From positions 1 through 64,000 of the forward strand of contig CAYNEF010000002.1 in the NCBI GenBank assembly GCA_964396165.1: a stretch of 64,000 nucleotides of DNA, written 5' to 3'. Of the stretch, positions 50,736 through 58,413 are shown one piece after another. This DNA is from CALCZU01 sp964396165 (GTDB taxonomy: Bacteria > Bdellovibrionota > FAC87 > UBA2466). Made by a program: the position numbers and the translations under genes. Positions within the stretch are counted from its first letter, which is position 1. Every line of letters begins with the position of its first letter. Under the pieces are notes generated by a model. It saw nothing but the letters and a program-made list of their open reading frames with translations. It was not told where the DNA came from and made no database searches.

Positions 50736-51284
50736 TTAATCGTTGATGTCTTTAGATTGGATTGCGGAGCGGAAATCTATACGGAAACCGAAAGTATAAC
50801 CGGAGAAATTAGGGGTGTTCGTCATGTATGTATAACCCACTTCAAACTTCAGTCGGCAACCGCCCCCCAGCGAAAACCCTAGGCCTGCTGTCGGTTCGAC
50901 CACGTAATAACTCATGTCACTTTGGTTCAGTCTTGAAACTTTACCAGCCCCATACCCAACAAGCAGGTTAATATCGCCGATAAAAACCTTGCTGAGCCTA
51001 CCGTCTTTACCCAAGATAAAGCCGCCGTAATAGATGCTTTCATTGGCAATAGAATCGCCCGTCGGCGCACCAAAAAGTGCAGACAAACCGTAATACACAT
51101 TCGAAGTTCCTAAGTAGCGTCCAGTCTGAAGTCCAGCTACCCAACCCACCCCACTTTGCTGTGGAAGTCTTAAGCCGCGAAATTCAAAACCCAGTTTGGA
51201 TCGAAATTGTGTATCTGAAAATGCACGCGTACCCATTATCGTGAGTAAGCTAAGAAACACTATTTTTTTACACGTGTCTGTCAT
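50736..51284 (-). CDS. outer-membrane beta-barrel-like protein
   Basis: A 182-residue exported protein. The signal peptide begins at MTDTCKKIVFLSLLTIMGTRAFS (start chosen at 51284 because it opens the signal peptide; the frame extends ten residues upstream). The mature part is Gly/aromatic rich with about eight amphipathic strands and ends in an aromatic-containing strand (YTFGFRIDFRSAI), like OmpA/OmpW-type small barrels. No specific family recognised. Two cysteines, one in the signal region. Confidence 0.65.
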   Translation of the reverse strand: MTDTCKKIVFLSLLTIMGTRAFSDTQFRSKLGFEFRGLRLPQQSGVGWVAGLQTGRYLGTSNVYYGLSALFGAPTGDSIANESIYYGGFILGKDGRLSKVFIGDINLLVGYGAGKVSRLNQSDMSYYVVEPTAGLGFSLGGGCRLKFEVGYTYMTNTPNFSGYTFGFRIDFRSAIQSKDIND

Positions 51285-51352
51285 TATAGAAGTGCTCGTA
51301 ATCTTGTCGGGCATTTCACAAACAAACTTTATCGCTTCGCGTCATCGGTTAT

Positions 51353-51538
51353 GAATATAAAACGTGGGGCTTTGGTCGGAAGCGAAGTCTTTTAGATTTT
51401 GATTAATTGAAGACGACCACGAAGCACCAGCTTTTTAGTGTCACCAAAGTTTAGTTGATAACTGCATTATTCGTTTTTGAAATAAATTTGGTAGATTCTA
51501 CTAGACCTTCCCAAAAACGAGCCCCACGTTTTATATTC
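51353..51538. mobile_element. 186-bp MITE-like element with 19-bp terminal inverted repeats
   Basis: The 19-base arms 51353-51371 and 51520-51538 are exact reverse complements (ends GAATATAAAACGTGGGGCT) enclosing 148 bases with no ORF and AT-rich composition. No clear target-site duplication is seen. The right arm forms half of a hairpin ending the SCO gene, so an alternative is duplication of a terminator in inverted orientation. Confidence 0.45.
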
Positions 51539-51549
51539 CTAAAACGTGG
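51524..51549 (-). terminator. hairpin overlapping the SCO stop codon
   Basis: CCACGTTTTA (51524-51533) pairs perfectly with TAAAACGTGG (51540-51549), a ten-base-pair stem with a six-base loop spanning the stop codon of the SCO gene. Reading the minus strand, a T-rich run (CTCGTTTTTG) follows soon after, consistent with termination of the long oxidase-assembly operon. Confidence 0.7.
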
Positions 51550-52147
51550 TTTCCTTGAGCAGGCGTTTGATATCCGTTTTTAAATTCCGCATCGCCCCGT
51601 CCCCTTCGAGATCGTAGTATCCGCGGATGCGGCCAAACCCATCGACAAGTACAAGCTTTCCACTGTGGGTGATATCACCCTCTTCCTTGTCTTCAGCAGC
51701 GGAAAGTCTAAAGCCACTTTGCACAAAACTGTGGACCTCTTTTTTGTCACCCGTGAGAAAGAGAAACTTGTAGGGATCGGCCTTATTTTTATCGGCGTAC
51801 GCCTTTAATACTTCTGGCGTGTCGCGATCGGGATCCATCGTAATGCCTACCAAACGGAAGTTTTCTTTAAACAAAAACTTTCTCTGGATTTCATGCATAG
51901 CGCCCATAATGAGCGGACAGCTGCCAGCGCAATTGGTAAATACAAAACCTGCGACCCAGACTTTTCTGTACAAATCGTGTTTGGAAATATCTTTGCCACT
52001 GCGCTCATGAAAAGTGAAATCTGGCACTTCACCGTACGTAGGAAGAGGCTTTGTATAAAGACTGTTCGTAGCAGTAAGAATCCCCAGCGCTACAATCGGC
52101 ATTAAAAAGAGCGAAAGAACAATAATGGCAACTCTATTTTTCATCAT
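51539..52147 (-). CDS. SCO1/SenC family copper chaperone / thiol-disulfide protein
   Basis: A 202-residue membrane-anchored thioredoxin-fold protein that helps load CuA of cytochrome oxidase. The N-terminal anchor is about 5-27. The copper ligands are C73-x3-C77 (TNCAGSCPL) and H161 (THSGKLVLVD). GITMDPDRDTPEVL is typical. Its ATGATG start overlaps the stop of the ABC permease. Last gene of the operon running from 56.6 kb down to here, ended by a hairpin over the stop codon. Confidence 0.93.
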   Translation of the reverse strand: MMKNRVAIIVLSLFLMPIVALGILTATNSLYTKPLPTYGEVPDFTFHERSGKDISKHDLYRKVWVAGFVFTNCAGSCPLIMGAMHEIQRKFLFKENFRLVGITMDPDRDTPEVLKAYADKNKADPYKFLFLTGDKKEVHSFVQSGFRLSAAEDKEEGDITHSGKLVLVDGFGRIRGYYDLEGDGAMRNLKTDIKRLLKETTF

Positions 52148-52929
52148 GCGAGCACCTCTCGGTTTTTAGTCGTTAAATAAATTCCTGAAAGCGTAAACAA
52201 CACTGTAAAAACAACGGTCAGAATCAGCGCCGTAAGGGGCGTGAAATTCACATTCGTCTCATGAAACATGACAAGCTTAATAAGTGAATACCCGTAAGTA
52301 AGTGGGTTTGCGTACATGAGGGGTTTTAAAACAGCGGGCGCTCTTTCTAGAGGGAAAAAGGTACCGGATAAAATCCACATCGGAAAAAGAACTACATTCA
52401 TCACAGAATGAAAGCCCTGTGTGGAATCTACCTTCCACGCAAACGCAAAGCCAACTGCAGTCAACATCAACGACAACAAGAACAATACAAAAATGAGCTG
52501 CATCCAACTAAATAAATCGAGATGGATTCCTGCAAAGGGTGCTAGTAGCGCAAATAAAATTCCTTGAAAAAGAGCTATCAATGCTCCACCCAAAACTTTG
52601 CCCAATACCAATCCTAGTCTACTAATTGGCGCTACGAGCACACCTTGCAAAAAACCTTCGTGCCTATCTTCAATGAGCGACATATTTGAAAAAATGGAAA
52701 CAAAGAGAATCGTCATTACCAAATTTGCCGGAAAATAAAGTTGCAAAAAAGAAGTTCCGCTAGGAAGACTACTCGCAGGAAAGGCAGCAGATAATCCCCC
52801 GCCTAAAAATAACCAGAACAAAATAGGAGTTAATAGACTGCCAATAATCCGGCTGCGTTGTCTGTAGAATCGGACCAGCTCTCTTTTTGCCAAAGTAAAA
52901 ACGGGGAGAAAAGTATAAGATGTTTTCAT
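52144..52929 (-). CDS. ABC-2 type permease
   Basis: A 261-residue membrane protein with about six helices and the ABC-2 pattern (LAKRELVRFYRQRSRIIGSLLTP at the cytoplasmic N-terminus; IEDRHEGFLQGVLVAPISR). It pairs with the ATPase encoded immediately upstream (four-base overlap). ABC-2 pairs located among heme-copper oxidase assembly genes recur in several bacteria; a role in cytochrome or copper export is possible but unproven. Confidence 0.88.
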   Translation of the reverse strand: MKTSYTFLPVFTLAKRELVRFYRQRSRIIGSLLTPILFWLFLGGGLSAAFPASSLPSGTSFLQLYFPANLVMTILFVSIFSNMSLIEDRHEGFLQGVLVAPISRLGLVLGKVLGGALIALFQGILFALLAPFAGIHLDLFSWMQLIFVLFLLSLMLTAVGFAFAWKVDSTQGFHSVMNVVLFPMWILSGTFFPLERAPAVLKPLMYANPLTYGYSLIKLVMFHETNVNFTPLTALILTVVFTVLFTLSGIYLTTKNREVLA

Positions 52930-53849
52930 ACTACTTCTCCAAACTGCCGTCCTGTTAACTGGATAAATAAATCTTCCAATGTAGGCTTACTCAATTTCAC
53001 AGAAAGTATTTCATTCGGAAAACTTGTCACAAGCTCCGGGATGAATTCATGGCCTAAGTTTTTCTTAATCCGGACTTCATCGCCGACCACAGTCGTGTCT
53101 GTATGAAACTTGTTTTTGATAGATTCATTCAACGCTTGTGGATTTTTTCCAACAACCGTAATCACATCCATACCCACAATGGCCTTTAATTCAGAAGGCG
53201 ATCCATGCGCCATGATTTTTCCCTGATCCAAAAAAGCCAAGGCGTCACACTTGTCTGCTTCATCTAATAGATGCGTTGTCAGCAATACGGTTATTCCTTC
53301 AGCTGTCAGCGACTTTAAATAATTCCACACTTCTAGCCGCGCTAATGGGTCAAGTCCGGTTGTGGGTTCATCTAGAATTAGAAGTTTTGGTTCGTGGATG
53401 AGTGCTTTGGCAATCTCTACTCTCCTCTTTAACCCGCCAGAAAGCGATTCGACCTTCTCGTTTTTTCGTTCAAGCAGTCCCAGTTTTTTTAACAAAAACA
53501 CGGAACGTTCGATTAAACGAGTACCTGACCAACCATAGAGATTTCCCTGGTGGATCATGTTCTCAAGAACCGTCAGTTTTTTATCCAGAGCCGGGCTTTG
53601 AAAAACAATTCCAATCTGACTTCTCACACGAGCTGGATTTTGTCTTAAGTTTTCCCCAAGTACTGTGGCTTCACCCTTTTGCAATGGCATGAGTGTCGAT
53701 AAAATTTTAAAGGTAGTGCTCTTTCCACCACCATTCGGCCCCACTAGACCAAAAATTTTTCCACTCTCTGCAGTGAAGGAAATATTGTTTAATGCTTTTC
53801 GTTTAGGATAAGAAAATTCTAAGCTAGAGGCAGAGATCGCAAGACTCAT
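52926..53849 (-). CDS. ABC transporter ATP-binding protein
   Basis: A 307-residue ATPase: Walker A GLVGPNGGGKST, Q-loop FQSP, signature LSGGLKRRVEIAKAL, Walker B LLILDEPTTGLD and H-loop TTHLLDEAD, followed by an approximately 80-residue C-terminal regulatory extension. The start at 53849 overlaps the ctaB stop by four bases (ATGA) and matches the family N-terminus; the longer frame reaching 53924 is rejected. Partner of the ABC-2 permease, DrrA/CcmA-like. Confidence 0.9.
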   Translation of the reverse strand: MSLAISASSLEFSYPKRKALNNISFTAESGKIFGLVGPNGGGKSTTFKILSTLMPLQKGEATVLGENLRQNPARVRSQIGIVFQSPALDKKLTVLENMIHQGNLYGWSGTRLIERSVFLLKKLGLLERKNEKVESLSGGLKRRVEIAKALIHEPKLLILDEPTTGLDPLARLEVWNYLKSLTAEGITVLLTTHLLDEADKCDALAFLDQGKIMAHGSPSELKAIVGMDVITVVGKNPQALNESIKNKFHTDTTVVGDEVRIKKNLGHEFIPELVTSFPNEILSVKLSKPTLEDLFIQLTGRQFGEVV

Positions 53850-54721
53850 ACACGGTCCCAGACCATCAACCCTCCTAGTGCAGGAAGATAAAGGATGGAA
53901 AATAAAAATAAAGCACGCGCCCAAACTTTAGTCCGCTGCCAGGCAAGAATGCACCCAAAGAGAATAAAAAAGATGTTTAAGACAAATGCTCCGACCAGAT
54001 AATCTACGCCAGTCATTCCCCATAGCGTCGGCACCAATGTAAGTGGAAACAACGCCAGCGAATACAAAATCACTTGCTTACTCGTCGCAAGCCCTACTTC
54101 ATCTACAACGGACAAAATAGGCATGTCTGCACGGCCATAGTCTTCTCGGTACAACCATCCAATCGCAAGAAAATGCGGAATCTGCCAGATGAATAAAATC
54201 ATGAAGAGTAAAAATCCTTCACTGCTGAAATTACCATTGGCTGCAGTCCAACCCATCAAAGGAGGAATCGCTCCTGGTACAGCCCCAATCAAAGTAGAAA
54301 GCGGGCTCACTTTTTTAGAAGGTGTATATACCCCTAAATAAAGCAGCAATGTCGCAGCTCCCAAAATACAAGTCACAGGATTTACAGCAATCAAAAGAAT
54401 GACAATCCCAACGACACTCATGGCGACACCCAGTCGTAAAGCGACTGCAGCATTTAACCGGCCTGAGGGAAGTGGACGGTTCATCGTACGCCACATTTTT
54501 CCATCTGATTCTACTTCAGCGTACTGATTGAAAATGCAACTACCCGCACCGACCAAACCTGTTCCAATGAGTGTAAAAACAAAATGAGAAACAACAAAGG
54601 TTCCTTTTTGCCCTAGGATATAACCCAGCGTGGTCATCAAAAGCGCCAACACGCAGATGCGCGGCTTTGTCAGTTCTAACAAGTCCGCCATGTAAATATT
54701 CTGTGTTTCTGCTTGTATCAT
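53846..54721 (-). CDS. ctaB: protoheme IX farnesyltransferase (heme O synthase)
   Basis: A 291-residue UbiA-superfamily enzyme that farnesylates heme b to heme O. About nine helices. The prenyl-diphosphate-binding motifs are NQYAEVESDGKMWRTMNRPLPSG (D-rich motif and RTxxRP) and the second YREDYGRADMPIL. Start overlaps the ctaA stop by four bases. With ctaA it makes heme A for an aa3-type oxidase. Confidence 0.94.
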   Translation of the reverse strand: MIQAETQNIYMADLLELTKPRICVLALLMTTLGYILGQKGTFVVSHFVFTLIGTGLVGAGSCIFNQYAEVESDGKMWRTMNRPLPSGRLNAAVALRLGVAMSVVGIVILLIAVNPVTCILGAATLLLYLGVYTPSKKVSPLSTLIGAVPGAIPPLMGWTAANGNFSSEGFLLFMILFIWQIPHFLAIGWLYREDYGRADMPILSVVDEVGLATSKQVILYSLALFPLTLVPTLWGMTGVDYLVGAFVLNIFFILFGCILAWQRTKVWARALFLFSILYLPALGGLMVWDRV

Positions 54722-55659
54722 GCGTACTCTAATTTCATTTTAGATGTTTGTTTTGCAGGTTCTACTAGTCGCATTACCTGCGCCGACAAAACAATGGATG
54801 TTGCAAAACTCAAAGCACCGATCACCAGATGAGTGGATGTCATCGGCACAGGTTTTTTTAGCCATATAATCATCGCACCAAGAAGAATCTGAATGCTCAT
54901 CAGCATCAATAAAAAACCCACCGTGATCGTCAGTCTTAATTGCGTAAAATGTTTTGTCTGGATTTGGTAAGCCACCATTCCCACAAGAATCACAAGAGCA
55001 AATGCCCACGTACGGTGCGCAAACTGCAATCCGATTTCAAAACTCCATGCTGGTGGAATCATTTGTCCAAACGCCGTTGGAAAATCAGGAATTGCGAGCG
55101 CAGCTCCCAAATGCCGCATACTTGCACCCATCAAAAGTTGTGCGAAAAAACCTAAATTGATAAGAAGACATAAATTTACAAGAGTGTCTCCTCCCAACAT
55201 TGCCGGAATAGGATTGTTTACTGGTTCCTTCCAAAAAGGTGATGTTACTGTTGCAATAATTACGCTTGTGCAAAAATAAATTTGCGCAAGACAGGCATGT
55301 GCGATGGAAACTTGCGCAGGTAATTTTAATAGTACTGTCATTCCACCCAGAGTAGCTTGTAGAAGTACTATTCCAACAGCTGCAAACCCAAGTTTTTTCA
55401 CCCAAGTTCTCGGTTCAAACTTCCATAAAATAATAGACTGAATCACAGTCAAAATCGCAACACTTCCAGCTATCAAGCGGTGTCCGTGTTCGAAGAAAAT
55501 ACCACCCACCATCGGCGGCATTAATGTACCAAATGAAAGTGGCCAATCAGGAACAGCAAGCCCAGAGCCGGTACTTGTTACAAGTGCCCCAGCTAATAAA
55601 AGAAATATTGTGGAAAATGCAGTTAAACACGCAAATCGATTTATCGCTTTTTCACTCAT
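54718..55659 (-). CDS. ctaA: heme A synthase
   Basis: A 313-residue membrane enzyme oxidising heme O to heme A. Eight helices in two related halves. Conserved GSGLAVPDWPLSFG and EHGHRLIAG in the first half and IPDFPTAFGQMIPP plus FAHRTWAF in the second give the four haem-ligand histidine region. Indicates an aerobic respiratory chain ending in an aa3-type oxidase, though its structural genes are not in the window. Confidence 0.94.
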   Translation of the reverse strand: MSEKAINRFACLTAFSTIFLLLAGALVTSTGSGLAVPDWPLSFGTLMPPMVGGIFFEHGHRLIAGSVAILTVIQSIILWKFEPRTWVKKLGFAAVGIVLLQATLGGMTVLLKLPAQVSIAHACLAQIYFCTSVIIATVTSPFWKEPVNNPIPAMLGGDTLVNLCLLINLGFFAQLLMGASMRHLGAALAIPDFPTAFGQMIPPAWSFEIGLQFAHRTWAFALVILVGMVAYQIQTKHFTQLRLTITVGFLLMLMSIQILLGAMIIWLKKPVPMTSTHLVIGALSFATSIVLSAQVMRLVEPAKQTSKMKLEYA

Positions 55660-55665
55660 AAACTA

Positions 55666-55902
55666 CTACCTACTTTTTACAAGAGTCAGAAGAATCAATG
55701 TCAGTGCCGGGATAAAAGACCACAGCCAATCCAGATGCCCACGAGGGACTTTGACTGTTTTTGGTTTGGAAAATCGGAAAACAGCCCAGGTAAGTTCGCT
55801 CAATACAAAACAGCCGATACAAAAAAACAGGAGCAAATAGAAAATGGAGTCGACCCTCGATTCGACAAGCAACATCAGATTCGAGACCGACTCCATTAAC
55901 AT
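55666..55902 (-). CDS. small membrane protein resembling the transmembrane part of cytochrome oxidase subunit II
   Basis: A 78-residue protein with two hydrophobic helices. RGHLDWLWSFIPALTLILLTLVK resembles the second helix entry of COX2 (in which an E/D-xx-W-x-IPA motif is typical), but no CuA cupredoxin domain follows. It could be a split or reduced subunit II, or an oxidase assembly protein. AAGG lies upstream of the ATG at 55902. It sits six bases before ctaA and after a secreted cupredoxin, a suggestive arrangement. The first third of the gene contains a long interrupted inverted repeat (55845-55895). Confidence 0.65.
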   Translation of the reverse strand: MLMESVSNLMLLVESRVDSIFYLLLFFCIGCFVLSELTWAVFRFSKPKTVKVPRGHLDWLWSFIPALTLILLTLVKSR

Positions 55903-55927
55903 AATTACTACCTTACTTAGATTTAAA

Positions 55928-56608
55928 TCAACCGCCTACAGTGAAATCCAATGTAGCAGTTCCACCTTCGGTTACCTTGACTTTTTCAGTCTTGGTTCCG
56001 AGTTTTTCATGCCACATTTCTACTGTGTATTCGCCAGCAGGAACGTTGGCAATTTTATATGTGCCAGTGTTGTCTGTGACGGAGAAATAAGGATGATCGA
56101 ATACGTTTGCGTAAGAATTCATCCAAGGATGTACGTCGCACTTAATGCGAACAGCCATTTCAGGCTTGGTGAATTTCTTTTCGATGGTGCTTCCTTTTGT
56201 AGGCATACCGTTGTTGAACTTTGGGCTCAACTTTGGCATTCCGTTCACGTTGTGAAGAAAAGGATCGCTGTTCATGATTTTCAAAGCTTGGTTTACGCGG
56301 ATTCCGAAAACGTGTGGGGAATACATGCAACCTTTTTGGTCGAAAACAACAGGTGCGCCAACATCGCCAGCAGGTGCTTTAGCATCTTTTAAAGATACCA
56401 TCGCCCATTCGACTGTATTGTTTGGGTTGATGACTGTTGCATCATTCATGACGACTTTGCCGCCATTTTCTTTTTTGCATTCTGGAGTCATTTTGTTTTC
56501 AACTGGCTTTCCAGGTGCGCCTTTGTAGTTAACTTTTCCTGTGATTGTTCCGCCTGCGAAGAGGGAAGCACTCACTAGAGTGATGATTGCTAATACGCTT
56601 GTTCTCAT
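55928..56608 (-). CDS. secreted cupredoxin-like blue copper protein with carboxypeptidase-regulatory-like domain
   Basis: A 226-residue exported protein: signal peptide MRTSVLAIITLVSASLFA, then a plastocyanin/azurin-like domain with possible type-1 copper ligands H119 (PFLHNV), C157, H160 and M163 (IKCDVHPWM), followed by a beta-sandwich tail (GTYKIANVPAGEYTVEMWHEKLG) of the carboxypeptidase-regulatory type. AAAGG lies upstream of the ATG at 56608. First gene of the oxidase-assembly operon, so it may carry electrons to the oxidase. A long antisense frame (55844-56392) is a shadow. Confidence 0.82.
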   Translation of the reverse strand: MRTSVLAIITLVSASLFAGGTITGKVNYKGAPGKPVENKMTPECKKENGGKVVMNDATVINPNNTVEWAMVSLKDAKAPAGDVGAPVVFDQKGCMYSPHVFGIRVNQALKIMNSDPFLHNVNGMPKLSPKFNNGMPTKGSTIEKKFTKPEMAVRIKCDVHPWMNSYANVFDHPYFSVTDNTGTYKIANVPAGEYTVEMWHEKLGTKTEKVKVTEGGTATLDFTVGG

Positions 56609-56744
56609 ATTTTGCCTTTCGTGCATATAAGTTGTGTGTCGGAAATATAGAGTTAAGAACGCATACAGGCAAGGAATTTGGGCAATTTATTCACCCTTTA
56701 TTATAGCGATCACAACGGTAAATAATGCGGTGCGTCCTATAAAC

Positions 56745-58388
56745 TTATTTCCCGGAAGGCTTTTGAAATACTGTAAAAAGAGGAAAATCAGGCAACTTCA
56801 CTTGCTCATCAAAATCTTTCAACCGAACCATTATATTGTGGTCCTGATCAAAAAAAGCCACAAATTTTAAATCTGAAGGCAAGTGGCTCATGAAATGTTC
56901 TTGTTCTACTGGATACTTGCTCATGTTTCTGTCCCCTACTCCAATAGCGTAGTGGTAGAATTTTCCCTCTGTCATTAATGTCGGAAGCGGAAACCAGGGG
57001 AAGTAAATCTGGTTTGGATAACGCTTTGAAAGCTGAAACGCCTGATCCTGTGGCGTACCATCATTGAGAAAACGTACTACTGGTTGCATGCGTGTATAAA
57101 GCTCGGGAATTTTTACTCCCACTCCAAATACAAGTGCCGAAAATAAAACAGCCTGTACACTGAGTGCATATACTTTCGTTTGGTTCTCTTTGGAAGAAAG
57201 TATTCCATGCAGCAGTAACAAGACAGAAAGCATCGTATAAAACAACGTCGGGTTTAGACAATTACTTGCGCCCCCGTATTTCACTCTTCCTAAAATCGAC
57301 GTCGGAATTAAAAACAAAGAGAGTAGGAAAAAGAGTGAGAAAGAAGGGTTTAATTGCGCAAGCTCTTTTAATTTATTTTGTTTCTTTTCGTTTATCTTAA
57401 ATACAATAAAGATGAAAAGTACTACTGCCCAAAAAGGGGCGAGAAGCGCGTATAATTCATAACCAAAACTAAAAAGACTTTTCAAAACGGCCACAAGATC
57501 TGACGTAGAGACATAACCACGTGCCGAATCAAAAAGGCTCGCTCGCCACGGAAAAGAGGCCGGATAATAAACAGTATTAAAAAGCAGAGCATCCCAAGAG
57601 TATTGATAAGCAAGAAGTGCTGTCACTGTTGCAAAAACACCCGCTTGAATCAACGCGTGTATCAAAAATCTTTTAAACCCGTGTAGTAAGAACGTGAAAA
57701 TAGTAAACGCTACTAAACTTGGGAAAAATGTTTGTTTTGTCCACACCGAAAGACTGACAAGAAGGGAAGATACAATGAGAGACTGATAACTTTCTTTACC
57801 CTGAGTGCCTAACAGTACAATTCCTGCAAGTGTCAGAAAGCCGAAGGCGATAGGATCGACATGCACGCCGTTCCAACTGCTTTCACTAGCTTCATAGAGT
57901 TGCGAGAGAAGTAAAAAGCAGGAAAGAAGTAGGGGAAAAAGCAGTTTCGAATGCTCTTTTTTACGGCTATTCCAATAAAAAAGAAAAGCAACAGGCCCAA
58001 AGTAAAAAAGATAACTTATCATTCCCCCAAACATCAGCGCCGAAGATGGAGTCTTCATCCAAGTCGCAGGCAAATACGCATAAGGGGCAAGTGGCCCGTA
58101 CATCCAGGTACCGACTGGCCCATCAGTGGCAGAATAAAGAACACTATATCCATTTCGAAGAGCATACGACATCGCAAGCCGTGCACCTGAAAAATGGCTG
58201 AAGGGAACGGAAAAAAGCGTAAACCCCAAGCCCGAAAGTAAAAACAAAACGCTAGCGGGCAGTACTGCCGCAGTCCAACGCCATAAAAGAGGGGCTTTCT
58301 TGGTTTTCTGATAGAAAATTGCGCCTAAAAGTATTCCCGTAAGCAATAAACAAGAACACGAAAGAAGATAGAAGAATAATTGTGTCAC
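56745..58388 (-). CDS. polytopic membrane protein, GT-C glycosyltransferase-like
   Basis: A 547-residue membrane protein with about 11-13 helices and a soluble C-terminal tail. The arrangement (first periplasmic loop followed by TDGPVGTWMYGPLAPYAYLP, later loops rich in aromatic residues) recalls GT-C fold glycosyltransferases, but the catalytic acidic motif is not certain. GTG start, no ribosome site seen. Separated by 136 bases from the cupredoxin operon and 25 bases after nadE on the same strand. Substrate unknown. Confidence 0.65.
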   Translation of the reverse strand: MTQLFFYLLSCSCLLLTGILLGAIFYQKTKKAPLLWRWTAAVLPASVLFLLSGLGFTLFSVPFSHFSGARLAMSYALRNGYSVLYSATDGPVGTWMYGPLAPYAYLPATWMKTPSSALMFGGMISYLFYFGPVAFLFYWNSRKKEHSKLLFPLLLSCFLLLSQLYEASESSWNGVHVDPIAFGFLTLAGIVLLGTQGKESYQSLIVSSLLVSLSVWTKQTFFPSLVAFTIFTFLLHGFKRFLIHALIQAGVFATVTALLAYQYSWDALLFNTVYYPASFPWRASLFDSARGYVSTSDLVAVLKSLFSFGYELYALLAPFWAVVLFIFIVFKINEKKQNKLKELAQLNPSFSLFFLLSLFLIPTSILGRVKYGGASNCLNPTLFYTMLSVLLLLHGILSSKENQTKVYALSVQAVLFSALVFGVGVKIPELYTRMQPVVRFLNDGTPQDQAFQLSKRYPNQIYFPWFPLPTLMTEGKFYHYAIGVGDRNMSKYPVEQEHFMSHLPSDLKFVAFFDQDHNIMVRLKDFDEQVKLPDFPLFTVFQKPSGK

Positions 58389-58413
58389 GTTGCTTTAATG
58401 ATAACAGCTAACG

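Noticed and set aside
55844..56392. 182-codon open frame antisense to the cupredoxin gene
   Set aside because: The minus-strand gene has a signal peptide and copper ligands; the antisense frame has no such support.
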